64,000 nt of DNA. It comes from Micromonospora pisi. Its GTDB lineage: Bacteria > Actinomycetota > Actinomycetes > Mycobacteriales > Micromonosporaceae. The number at the start of each line of letters is the position of its first letter. Positions within the stretch are counted from its first letter, which is position 1. Both the position numbers and the translations under genes were made by a program. Shown here piece by piece: positions 25,804-33,260 of the stretch. The stretch is taken from positions 5,208,001 through 5,272,000 of the forward strand of contig NZ_RBKT01000001.1 in assembly GCF_003633685.1 (NCBI RefSeq), written 5' to 3'. A model generated the notes under the pieces. That model was not told where the DNA came from. It worked only from the letters and a program-made list of their open reading frames with translations, and did no database searches.

Positions 25804-25841
25804 CGGGCCCGTCCGGATGGTCATCCATCCGGGCGGGCCCG
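25804..25841 (+). terminator. Hairpin terminator after terC
   Basis: A 17-bp stem (25804-25820 with 25825-25841, one G-U pair in RNA) with a four-base loop TCAT lies 36 bases after the terC stop. It separates terC from the P450 gene. Confidence 0.75.
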
Positions 25842-25951
25842 CGTCGCGTACGGAAGGAGTTCTCCGGCGACCGGTGGCTCGACAACACGGGCGACGGCGA
25901 CCAGGATTGATTCCGGTCGTTCGAACCCGACCCACGAACGGGGAGTGGAAG

Positions 25952-27148
25952 ATGTCGACGAGCGCTGCGGTCAACCCATTCGCATCCGCCAAGGCCGACC
26001 TGCACGAGGTGCTCGCCAACCTGCGCCGGGACCGTCCGGTGATGGAGATGACCCTGCCCACCGGCGCCACCGCCTGGCTGGTCACCCGGTACGAGGACGC
26101 ACAGCGGGCGTTGACCGACCCCAAGCTCGGCAAGACCACCTCGGCTGGTGGATTCAGCTACCGGGACATGGTGCCGCCGGACGTGGCGAGCGCCGTCAGT
26201 CGACACATGCTCACGATCAACCCACCCGACCACACCCGGATCCGCCGGCTCGTCTCCGGCGCGTTCACGGCACGACGGGTGGCCGCGTTCCGGCCCCGGA
26301 TCGAGGAACTGTCGGAGCGGCTGCTGGACGAGATGGAGGGTAGCGACCGGCTGGACCTGATCGACAGCTTCGCGTTCCCGCTGCCGATCCAGGTGCTCTG
26401 CGAACTGCTCGGCGTACCGAGCGAGGACCAGGCGAGCTTCCGTCGCTGGTCCGACGCGATCGTCACCGGCGGGGTGAACCCGGCCGGGCTGCCGCCCGCC
26501 CTGATCGCGATCGTCGCGTACATCCGGGAGTTGCTCGCGGCCAAGCGCGAGCGCCCCGCCGACGACCTGCTCTCGGGGCTGATCGAGGCGCGGGACAACG
26601 ACGACCGGCTCACCGACGACGAGCTGATCTCGATGGTCTACCTCTTCCTCATCGCCGGGCACGAGACCACGGTCAACCTCATCGGCAACGGGACACTCCT
26701 GCTGTTGGCCGAACCGGAGCGCTGGGCCCGGGTGGTGGCCGAACCGGAGCTGATCCCGAACGCCGTCGAGGAACTGCTGCGGTACGAGGGACCGGTGCAG
26801 AGCAGCACCTTCCGTACCGCCATGGCGCCGACCGAGATCGGTGGACAGGCCATCCCGGAGGGCGCCTTCGTGCTGGTCTCGCTTCTGTCGGCGAACCGGG
26901 ACGGCGACCGGTTCGCCAACGCGGACCAGCTCGACCTGGACCGTCCGGTGACCCCGAACCTGGCCTTCGGGCACGGCATCCACTACTGCCTCGGCGCCCC
27001 ACTGGCCCGGTTGGAGGGACAGATCGCGTTCCACGCCCTGACCCGCCGGTTCCCGAAGATGCGGCTGGCGGTGCCGGTCGAGGAGATCGCGTGGCGGCCG
27101 GGCATGCTGCTGCGCGGGCTGACCGCGCTACCGGTGATCCCCGGCTGA
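25952..27148 (+). CDS. Cytochrome P450
   Basis: A 398-residue bacterial class I P450. The I-helix oxygen-binding motif is LIAGHETTVNL, the ExxR region is EELLRYEGPVQ, and the heme-binding loop is FGHGIHYCLGAPLARLE with the Cys thiolate ligand. ATG at 25952 has GGGGAG upstream. Sequence style resembles the CYP105/CYP107-type tailoring or xenobiotic enzymes. No ferredoxin, reductase or biosynthetic cluster is nearby, so the substrate is unknown. Its last 21 bases overlap the convergent gene on the other strand. Confidence 0.92.
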   Translation: MSTSAAVNPFASAKADLHEVLANLRRDRPVMEMTLPTGATAWLVTRYEDAQRALTDPKLGKTTSAGGFSYRDMVPPDVASAVSRHMLTINPPDHTRIRRLVSGAFTARRVAAFRPRIEELSERLLDEMEGSDRLDLIDSFAFPLPIQVLCELLGVPSEDQASFRRWSDAIVTGGVNPAGLPPALIAIVAYIRELLAAKRERPADDLLSGLIEARDNDDRLTDDELISMVYLFLIAGHETTVNLIGNGTLLLLAEPERWARVVAEPELIPNAVEELLRYEGPVQSSTFRTAMAPTEIGGQAIPEGAFVLVSLLSANRDGDRFANADQLDLDRPVTPNLAFGHGIHYCLGAPLARLEGQIAFHALTRRFPKMRLAVPVEEIAWRPGMLLRGLTALPVIPG

Positions 27149-27568
27149 ACCGACCTCGGTGGGCGGCCCGCCACTGTCGTCCTCGGGCGTCGCGGGGCGG
27201 CGGTCGCGAGCGGGCCCCAGGATCTCGTCGGCGTCGACCCGGGCGGCCTGCCGGATCTCCTCGGCCTCCCGGCGGGCTTCGGTGCGATAGTCGTTTGCCT
27301 GTTCCTCGGCGAGCCGGAGGATCTGCTCGACCCGGGTCCCGAGCCCGGCCAGGGTGGGCCGCTTGTCGTCGCGGTCCGAGCGTCGGTTGGCGGATCCGTC
27401 GTCCGCCGGTGCGCCGAGCGAGGTCTCCTTCCTCACGGGTACGAGGAACAGGGCCAGCCCCACTATCAGGGCCGCCCAGGCGTACCGGTGGGCAGCGCCG
27501 TCCGTGAGAGCCCCGAGACTGAGGCCGAGCCCGATTCCGAGCACGGCAAGAGCCAGTTTTCTGGACAT
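27128..27568 (-). CDS. Small membrane protein with C-terminal coiled coil
   Basis: A 146-residue protein with two N-terminal membrane segments (LALAVLGIGLGLSLGAL and AWAALIVGLALFLVPV). A charged helix follows (VEQILRLAEEQANDYRTEAR) that looks like the coiled coils of DivIVA-like or ATP synthase b-subunit-like proteins. The tail is Pro/Asp-rich. ATG at 27568 has GAGGGAG 5 nt upstream. It overlaps the P450 gene tail to tail. Family and function are not recognised. Confidence 0.65.
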   Translation of the reverse strand: MSRKLALAVLGIGLGLSLGALTDGAAHRYAWAALIVGLALFLVPVRKETSLGAPADDGSANRRSDRDDKRPTLAGLGTRVEQILRLAEEQANDYRTEARREAEEIRQAARVDADEILGPARDRRPATPEDDSGGPPTEVGSAGDHR

Positions 27569-27745
27569 GACACTCCCTCGTGTCGTCTGGAGGATTCAGC
27601 GTCTCTCACCGGTGCCACTGTCGGGCATGGCGTCGGGGCCGGATAGGGCCGCGCGATGTGATCCGTGCCGCTGTGCGGCGCTGCGGTACAACCAACCGGG
27701 ATCCCGATCACCTTGACTCTCGGAGTCCACAGGAGGGATCGCGGC

Positions 27746-28291
27746 GTGCAGGAAGAGCTGGAGCAGGAGTACGTCGAATTCGTCACCAGCCGGCTGGCCC
27801 GGATGCAGCGGATCGCGTACCTGCTCTGTGGCGACGCCCACCGTGCGGATGATCTTGTGCAGCAGACCTTCACGACGCTCTACGTGCAGTGGCGTCGGGT
27901 ACGCGCGGTTGAGTACCCGGACGCGTACGTGCGGACCATGCTCGTGCGCGCGTTCCTCAGCGAACGGCGGCTGGTCTGGTCGACCCGGGTCGAGCTGACC
28001 GATTCAGTGCCGGAACGGGTCTCGGTCGACGAATCGGGAATCGAGGACCGGGCCGTGCTGCGGGCCGCGTTGAGCCAGGTGCCGAAGCGGCAGCGAGCCG
28101 TCCTCGTCCTGCGTTTCCTCTGTGACCTGTCGGTCGACGAGGTGGCCGAACTGCTGGGTTGCTCGCCGGGCACGGTCAAGAGCCAGACCTCGCACGGGTT
28201 GGCGGCGCTGCGGCGTCAGCTCGGCGCGGAGACGCTCGCCGCCTGGCATTCGCGGGGTGTGGAAGGGGAGCGGGTAGTTGCGCCAGTCTGA
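27746..28291 (+). CDS. SigE-family ECF RNA polymerase sigma factor
   Basis: A 181-residue ECF sigma factor. Region 2 reads FVTSRLARMQRIAYLLCGDAHRADDLVQQTFTTLY in part, and region 4 reads VPKRQRAVLVLRFLCDLSVDEVAELLGCSPGTVKSQ in part, with the helix-turn-helix DEVAELLGCSPGTVKSQTS. GTG at 27746 follows AGGAGGG (27731-27737). The gene overlaps the next one by 14 bases. Its partner has a short cytoplasmic N-terminus, one membrane segment and a large outer domain. This suggests a sigma/anti-sigma-like signalling pair. Confidence 0.88.
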   Translation: MQEELEQEYVEFVTSRLARMQRIAYLLCGDAHRADDLVQQTFTTLYVQWRRVRAVEYPDAYVRTMLVRAFLSERRLVWSTRVELTDSVPERVSVDESGIEDRAVLRAALSQVPKRQRAVLVLRFLCDLSVDEVAELLGCSPGTVKSQTSHGLAALRRQLGAETLAAWHSRGVEGERVVAPV

Positions 28292-29660
28292 CGACGAAAC
28301 AGCCCGTCGGCTGCTGGAGATCCTGGCCGAGGAACCACTGCCGCCGTCCCGGGTGAACATCGCCGCCCTGGTACAGGTCGGCCGGCGCCGGGCCCGAGCG
28401 CGCCGGTTGATCGGCCTCAGCGGGGCGGTGGTGGTGACGGTGGCCGCACTCGCCGTCGTACCGGTGCTGGCGGACGTGGCGACCCGCGAACGGCCGGCAC
28501 CGGCGGACGAGCCGGTCGCGCAGGCGTCCGCGCAGCCGGACCCGGTCGAGCCGACGAGTTGTCAGCCGGCGCCACTTCCCGTCCCGGCCGACACGCTCAG
28601 CAGTCAGGTCCTCGGCGGTGACCCGAGCGGGCGCTACCTGGTGGGTACGGCCACCGGCGGCAACCAGCGGACCTCGGTGCTGCGCTGGGACGACGGCCGG
28701 TTGCAGGTGCTCGACATACCGGTGACTGATCCGGCCCATCTGGCGGTCAACTCGCGTGGGGACGTGGCCGGGGACGGCTACTTCCCCAAGAAGCTGGGCG
28801 GTCAGGCGCGCGCGTGGACCTACCGGGACGGTAGGTTCGCCGACCTTCCCGCCGTCTCCGGGCCGCCGGTCGCGGTCGTGGGCATCAACGAGCGGGGCGA
28901 CGTCCTCGGCACGATCAGCGGTGCGATGCCGCTGGTCAGGGTGAGCCCGGAGGCGAAGCAGGGCTCGGTCGAGGCCACCGCCGGTCCGCCGAACGCTTCC
29001 ACCGCTCATCAGCCGAACGTTCCAGCGGTGCCCAACGCGGCGGAGCAGACGAAGCTGGTTCAACCGGTGGTCTGGCCGGGGGACCAGCCCGACGCCGTAC
29101 GGTCGTTGCGGCTGCCGGAGAGCCTGATGGTGGTGAACGTACAGGCGGTGGACGACACCGGCACGGTCATCGGCACGGGCAGATCGCTCGCGGGTTCCCC
29201 GGTCGGTGCCTCTGGGGCCATCGCGATGCGCGGCCTGATCTGGGCGCCGGACGGGTCGGTACGGGAACTGGCGGCGCCGTCCGGACACGGCCCCGACACC
29301 TTGGCCCGTTCCGTTCGGGGCGACTGGGTGGTCGGGGCGTACCAGAGTTCGGCCGAGCCCACCGTGGGAGCCCGCTGGAACCTGCGTACCGGCGAGGTGA
29401 GGCCGATGGCGCTGAAGTACATGACCGGGGTCAACCGGGCCGGTTGGGCGGCCGGCTACGTGCTGGACGAGCGGGAACGGCAGGCCCCGGCGGTCGCGTT
29501 CGACCAGCGGATCATGGTGCTGCCGATCCCGGCGAAGTTCGACCGGAACGAGGGGGAGCCGATCACCGTCACGATCAGCGACGACGGCCGGCAGATCGGC
29601 AGCGTGCTCCGTACGAAGGGCCGGCCGATGAGCGTCGCGTTCCGCTGGACCTGCACCTGA
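28278..29660 (+). CDS. Membrane protein with cytoplasmic N-terminus and extracellular beta-propeller-like domain, sigma partner
   Basis: A 460-residue protein. The N-terminal 45 residues are cytoplasmic and charged (QSDDETARRLLEILAEEPLP), followed by a membrane helix (LIGLSGAVVVTVAALAVVPV). About 380 outer residues contain repeats such as GDPSGRYLVGTA, VNSRGDVAGDGYF and INERGDVLGTISG, like HAF-type extracellular repeats that form propellers. The TTG start at 28278 is supported by GGAAGGGGAG upstream and by overlap with the sigma gene. It may act as an anti-sigma factor, but no canonical zinc anti-sigma motif is seen. Confidence 0.75.
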   Translation: MRQSDDETARRLLEILAEEPLPPSRVNIAALVQVGRRRARARRLIGLSGAVVVTVAALAVVPVLADVATRERPAPADEPVAQASAQPDPVEPTSCQPAPLPVPADTLSSQVLGGDPSGRYLVGTATGGNQRTSVLRWDDGRLQVLDIPVTDPAHLAVNSRGDVAGDGYFPKKLGGQARAWTYRDGRFADLPAVSGPPVAVVGINERGDVLGTISGAMPLVRVSPEAKQGSVEATAGPPNASTAHQPNVPAVPNAAEQTKLVQPVVWPGDQPDAVRSLRLPESLMVVNVQAVDDTGTVIGTGRSLAGSPVGASGAIAMRGLIWAPDGSVRELAAPSGHGPDTLARSVRGDWVVGAYQSSAEPTVGARWNLRTGEVRPMALKYMTGVNRAGWAAGYVLDERERQAPAVAFDQRIMVLPIPAKFDRNEGEPITVTISDDGRQIGSVLRTKGRPMSVAFRWTCT

Positions 29661-29669
29661 GGTTGCGGT

Positions 29670-29722
29670 GTAAGGAAGGGCCCCTTGTTAACGCTATGCG
29701 TTAACAAGGGGCCCTTCCTTAC
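29670..29722. repeat. Dispersed GGGCCC repeat as a perfect 25-bp inverted pair
   Basis: Arms 29670-29694 and 29698-29722 are perfect complements around a 3-base TAT loop. Each arm is one unit of the family (core TAACAAGGGGCCCTTCCTTA). It begins 10 bases after the stop of the sigma-partner gene and ends 11 bases before the arsR promoter palindrome. It could serve as a terminator in both directions as well as being a mobile or REP-like element. Confidence 0.9.
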
Positions 29723-29732
29723 ATGCGATGCG

Positions 29733-29768
29733 CTTGCAAAGAACTCTTTGCAAGGCTAGCTTTGCAAA
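29733..29768 (+). promoter_or_regulatory. ArsR-family operator overlapping its own leaderless promoter
   Basis: A perfect 10-bp inverted repeat CTTGCAAAGA-AC-TCTTTGCAAG (29733-29754) is followed by the smaller palindrome TTTGCAAA (29761-29768). The promoter reads TTGCAA (29734-29739), 17 bp, TAGCTT (29757-29762), then 7 nt to the ATG. The operator thus covers the -35 box and spacer, as expected for autorepression. Confidence 0.75.
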
Positions 29769-29769
29769 C

Positions 29770-30414
29770 ATGTCTGAGGATCGGATCCGGCTCGATCCCC
29801 GTTCGCTGCGCGGCATCGCCCACCCGCTACGGGTACGGATGCTCGGTCTGCTGCGGGAGCACGGGCCGGCGACTGCCACGGGGCTCGCCGAACGACTCGG
29901 CCAGTCGACCGGGGCCACCAGCTACCACCTACGTCAACTCGCCCTGTACGGCTTCGTGGTCGAGGACCCGGAACGCGGAGTGGGACGGGAACGCTGGTGG
30001 CGGGCGGCTCACCGGTTGACCACACTCGACTCGGAGACCATCGCCCGCGCGCCCGCCGAAGCCGAGGCGTACGTACGGGCGGTCGCGGCGAGCTACGCCG
30101 ACCAGGTCGAACGGTGGCTGGGCGAGGGTGCCACCACCGACCCGGCCTGGATCGCGACCAGCACGCTCAGCAACTGGCGGTTCCGCCTGACCCCGGAAGA
30201 GGCGGCGCAACTGCACGCCGAGGTCTTCGCCCTGGCCGAACGGTACCGCCGGGACGGTTCGGATGTTGCGGCGCCGCCCGGAGCCGAACCGGTGGTACTC
30301 CAGGTGCAGTTGATGCCCTTCGTGCGGAGGGCCGACGAGAGTGGTGCTCGGGCCCCGGGGGCCGACGGGGGAGATGCGCCGTTCGACGCGGGTGCGACCG
30401 GGGGCGGTGACTGA
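29770..30414 (+). CDS. ArsR-family winged-helix transcriptional regulator
   Basis: A 214-residue DNA-binding protein. The winged helix spans about residues 8-85 (LRGIAHPLRVRMLGLLREHG, then GLAERLGQSTGATSYHLRQL). There is no cysteine in the whole protein, so it is not a thiol metal sensor. The larger C-terminal part is unlike small ArsR sensors and may bind a ligand or another protein. ATG at 29770 lies 7 nt from a -10 box, so the mRNA is leaderless. Its TGA shares a base with the MFS gene start, so it probably represses that exporter. Confidence 0.85.
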   Translation: MSEDRIRLDPRSLRGIAHPLRVRMLGLLREHGPATATGLAERLGQSTGATSYHLRQLALYGFVVEDPERGVGRERWWRAAHRLTTLDSETIARAPAEAEAYVRAVAASYADQVERWLGEGATTDPAWIATSTLSNWRFRLTPEEAAQLHAEVFALAERYRRDGSDVAAPPGAEPVVLQVQLMPFVRRADESGARAPGADGGDAPFDAGATGGGD

Positions 30415-31718
30415 TGGGCCGGCGAGGGCCGCTCGCAGGGCTGCTGACCGCCGAGTTGATCTCGCTGATCGGCAGCAGGATGAGCATGATCGCGCTGCCC
30501 TGGTTCACTCTCGTCTCCACCGGCAGCGCCGCGATGACCGGCGTGGTCGCGTTCGCCGAGATGCTGCCGTACGTGCTGGCCTGCGCGTTCGGTGGCCCGT
30601 TCATCGACCGGGTGGGTGCGCGCCGGACCAGCATCGTGGCCGATCTGAGCAGCGCTGCGGTGGTCGTCGCGGTCCCGCTGCTCTACCGTGCGGATCTGCT
30701 CGCCTTGGCTGCGCTCGCTGGCCTGGTCGCCGTCGCCGGGCTGCTGCGGGGTTTCGGTGACTCGGCGAAGCAGGTCGTCTTCCCGGAGACGGTGGCTGCC
30801 GCCGGCGTGGAGATGACCAGGGCGACGAGCCTGCACGACGGGCTGGCGCGGCTCGCCACGCTGCTCGGCGCTCCGCTCGCCGGTGTCCTTATCGCCGCGC
30901 TGGACGCGCCGACGGTGTTGCTGCTCGACGCCGCCACCTTCGGGATCGGTGCCTTGATCATCGCGGTCACGGTGCCGGGTCCACGCCGGACGGCGGTGGC
31001 GGAACGCGAGTGCGATCCGGTGGAGGTCGAGCCGTACCTGGTGGCGATGCGGGCGGGGCTGCGGTTCATCTGGCAGAACCGGCTGCTCCGAGGGATGCTG
31101 CTGATGGTCCTCGTGACGAATCTGGCCGACGCGGCGTACGGCACGGTGCTCGCGCCGGTCTGGGCGCGCGACGTGATCGGTTCGCCGGTCGCCCTCGGCC
31201 TCCTCTCCGCCGCCTTCGCGGTTGGCGCGGTGCTCGGCAATGTGGTCTTCACCGTGCTCGCGCCGAGGATGCCCCGGTTCTGGGTCTTCGCGGTCGGCTT
31301 CCTGCTCGCGGGCGCGCCACGGTTCGTCGCGATCGCGGTCACCGAGCGGCTCTGGGTCGTGTACGTCGTCTCGTTCGTGGCCGGGGTGTCGGTCGCCGCG
31401 ATCAACCCGATCTTCGGGGCGTTGGCCTACGAGCGGATCCCCGAGCGGCTGCGGGCGCGGGTGCTCGGCCTGTCGCGTGCCGTCTCGTTCGCCGGGATCC
31501 CGCTCGGCGGTCTGCTCGGCGGTGCGGCGGTGGGCGGTCTGGCGCTGCCGGCGACCTGCCTGCTCTTCGGGTTCGCGTACCTGGTGGTGACGGTGCTTCC
31601 GTTTGTCAGCCCGGTCTGGCGGACCATGGACGAGCGCCCCGCGCCGGAGTCCTCACCCGTGCCGCTTCAGCGCGCCGCCGAGGAGTCGCCCAGCGGCGGG
31701 GTGAGGGCGAGCCGGTAG
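30414..31718 (+). CDS. MFS transporter (drug-export type)
   Basis: A 434-residue major facilitator protein with about 12 membrane segments. The pattern LISLIGSRMSMIALPWFTL near the start, the cytoplasmic loop DRVGARRTSIVADL and the mid loop between the halves resemble the MFS_3/enterobactin-exporter-like group. ATG at 30414 overlaps the arsR stop (TGATG), so the two are co-transcribed. The substrate is unknown; the ArsR-MFS pair suggests efflux induced by its own ligand. Confidence 0.86.
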   Translation: MGRRGPLAGLLTAELISLIGSRMSMIALPWFTLVSTGSAAMTGVVAFAEMLPYVLACAFGGPFIDRVGARRTSIVADLSSAAVVVAVPLLYRADLLALAALAGLVAVAGLLRGFGDSAKQVVFPETVAAAGVEMTRATSLHDGLARLATLLGAPLAGVLIAALDAPTVLLLDAATFGIGALIIAVTVPGPRRTAVAERECDPVEVEPYLVAMRAGLRFIWQNRLLRGMLLMVLVTNLADAAYGTVLAPVWARDVIGSPVALGLLSAAFAVGAVLGNVVFTVLAPRMPRFWVFAVGFLLAGAPRFVAIAVTERLWVVYVVSFVAGVSVAAINPIFGALAYERIPERLRARVLGLSRAVSFAGIPLGGLLGGAAVGGLALPATCLLFGFAYLVVTVLPFVSPVWRTMDERPAPESSPVPLQRAAEESPSGGVRASR

Positions 31719-31741
31719 CGGACGTCGTCCCGGATATGGGA

Positions 31742-31747
31742 TAGATT
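31742..31747 (+). promoter_or_regulatory. -10 box for leaderless XRE-cupin gene
   Basis: TAGATT ends 7 nt before the GTG at 31755, with no Shine-Dalgarno sequence, so the transcript probably starts at the start codon. Confidence 0.5.
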
Positions 31748-31754
31748 CCTGAAT

Positions 31755-32342
31755 GTGAGACACAGTGAAGAGGCGGGTACGGCACTCGGGCCGGTCGACG
31801 CGCGGCTCGCGTCCCGGCTGGCCGAGCTGCGGGCGGAGCACGGTTGGTCGCTGGAGGAGTTGGCGAAACGCTCCGGGGTGAGCCGGTCGACCCTCTCCCG
31901 GGTCGAACGGGCCGAGATCAGCCCCACCGCCGTGCTGCTCGGCAAGCTCTGCACGGTCTACCGACGGACCATGTCCCGACTGCTCGCCGAGGTGGAGTCG
32001 GACCCGATCGGTCTGGTGCCGGCCGGGACCCAGACGGTCTGGACCGACCCCGCCACCGGGTTCGTACGACGTTCGGTGTCGCCGCCCGACACCGGTCTCC
32101 GGGCCGAGCTGGTCGAGGGGGTGCTGCCGCCGGGAGCCGTCATCGCGTACGACGCCCCCTCGGTGACCGGCCTGGAACAGCACCTCTGGCTCCTCGACGG
32201 TCGGTTACGGGTCACCGTGCGGGACGACGCGTACGACCTGGATCCGGGAGACTGCCTGCGGTTCCGCCTCTGGGGTCCGTCCCGGTTCCACTGCCCGGGA
32301 CCGACACCGGCCCGGTACGCCCTGGTCCAGGTGCTGCCGTGA
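31755..32342 (+). CDS. XRE-family regulator with C-terminal cupin domain
   Basis: A 195-residue regulator. Residues 15-75 form an XRE helix-turn-helix (LAELRAEHGWSLEELAKRSG, then VSRSTLSRVERAEISPTAVL). Residues 110-190 form a small cupin barrel (GLEQHLWLLDGRLRVTV, DLDPGDCLRFRLWGPSRFHC). Such proteins sense a small ligand and control an adjacent metabolic or transport gene. Its TGA overlaps the GTG of the acetyltransferase gene, which is the most likely target. Confidence 0.86.
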   Translation: MRHSEEAGTALGPVDARLASRLAELRAEHGWSLEELAKRSGVSRSTLSRVERAEISPTAVLLGKLCTVYRRTMSRLLAEVESDPIGLVPAGTQTVWTDPATGFVRRSVSPPDTGLRAELVEGVLPPGAVIAYDAPSVTGLEQHLWLLDGRLRVTVRDDAYDLDPGDCLRFRLWGPSRFHCPGPTPARYALVQVLP

Positions 32343-32914
32343 GCGGGTCGGCGACGTACCGGTCGGCGCCGGAGCACCCGACGTCCGTCGAGCGGCTCGA
32401 CCCGGGGGGAGTCGACCGTCACCTGGCCGAACTCGCCGACGTGCTGTGCTCCTGCGTGCACGGCGGTGCCAGCGTCGGGTTCCTGCCACCGTTCACCGCA
32501 GCCGACGCGTACCGCTACTGGCGGGACGTGCGCGACCTGCTCGGCGCCGGTGGCCGGGTGCTGCTCGTGGCCCGCCGTGACGGACTGGTCGTCGGTACCG
32601 CGCAGTTGGTGCTCGCGACGCCCGCGAACGGCGCCCACCGTGCCGAGGTGTGCAAGGTCCTGGTGCACCCGGACGCGCGGCGGGACGGCGTCGGGCGTGC
32701 GCTGATGGACGCGGTCGACGCGCAGGCCCGACGGTACGGTCGGAGTCTGCTGGTGCTGGACACGGTCCGCGGGTCCGCCGGTGAGCGGCTCTACCGGGCC
32801 GTCGGCTACCAGGTCTCCGGCGTGATCCCCGGATACGCGCGCTCGACCGAGGGGACGCTGGAGGACACCACGGTCATGTTCAAGGTGCTGTCACCCAACC
32901 CGGTCCGCGGGTGA
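32339..32914 (+). CDS. GNAT-family N-acetyltransferase
   Basis: A 191-residue acetyltransferase. The acetyl-CoA motif is VCKVLVHPDARRDGVGRALMDAV, followed by LLVLDTVRGSAGERLYRAVGYQVSG in part. GTG at 32339 overlaps the stop of the XRE-cupin gene (GTGA), so the pair is translated together. Substrate is unknown; small-molecule or antibiotic acetylation is possible. Its last 35 bases overlap a convergent gene. Confidence 0.85.
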   Translation: MSGSATYRSAPEHPTSVERLDPGGVDRHLAELADVLCSCVHGGASVGFLPPFTAADAYRYWRDVRDLLGAGGRVLLVARRDGLVVGTAQLVLATPANGAHRAEVCKVLVHPDARRDGVGRALMDAVDAQARRYGRSLLVLDTVRGSAGERLYRAVGYQVSGVIPGYARSTEGTLEDTTVMFKVLSPNPVRG

Positions 32915-33212
32915 CCGCCATGAAGACGAAGAGCAGGACCAGCGTCACCACCGCGACGGCGAAGAGGAGCAGCAGGTCGCGCCGGCCGTGGGCGGCGGCA
33001 GCGGTCGTCGATTCCGAGACCGGACTCGGCGTCGGGGTCGCGGGCAGGTCGCGGGTGACGGCGGCCAGGTCGGCCAGCGTACGGGCGGCGTAGACAGCGG
33101 CGGCCCGCTCGGAGAACTCGTCCAGGTCCAACCGCCCCGCGGCGGTGTGCCGTTGCAGGTCGTCGAGCACGCGTTGCCGGTCATCGTCGGATGCCCGCAT
33201 CTGCACGTCCAC
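32880..33212 (-). CDS. DUF1707 (SHOCT-like) single-pass membrane protein
   Basis: A protein of about 110 residues. The N-terminal DUF1707 domain reads MRASDDDRQRVLDDLQRHTA and LDLDEFSERAAAVYAARTLADL in two stretches. A linker and one membrane segment (LLLLFAVAVVTLVLLFVFMAV) close the protein. The start is uncertain: GTG at 33212 (VDVQMRAS) is used, ATG at 33200 begins exactly at the domain, and neither has a good ribosome site. It overlaps the acetyltransferase gene tail to tail. Function unknown. Confidence 0.78.
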   Translation of the reverse strand: MDVQMRASDDDRQRVLDDLQRHTAAGRLDLDEFSERAAAVYAARTLADLAAVTRDLPATPTPSPVSESTTAAAAHGRRDLLLLFAVAVVTLVLLFVFMAVTRGPGWVTAP

Positions 33213-33260
33213 GCCGGACAGCGTACGCAAGAAAAGCGTTCGACGGTGGTCAGGCGGTGG

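Noticed and set aside
25952-27148. A secondary-metabolite cluster around the P450
   Set aside because: No ferredoxin, synthase, synthetase or tailoring neighbours are present; the genes on each side have separate roles.
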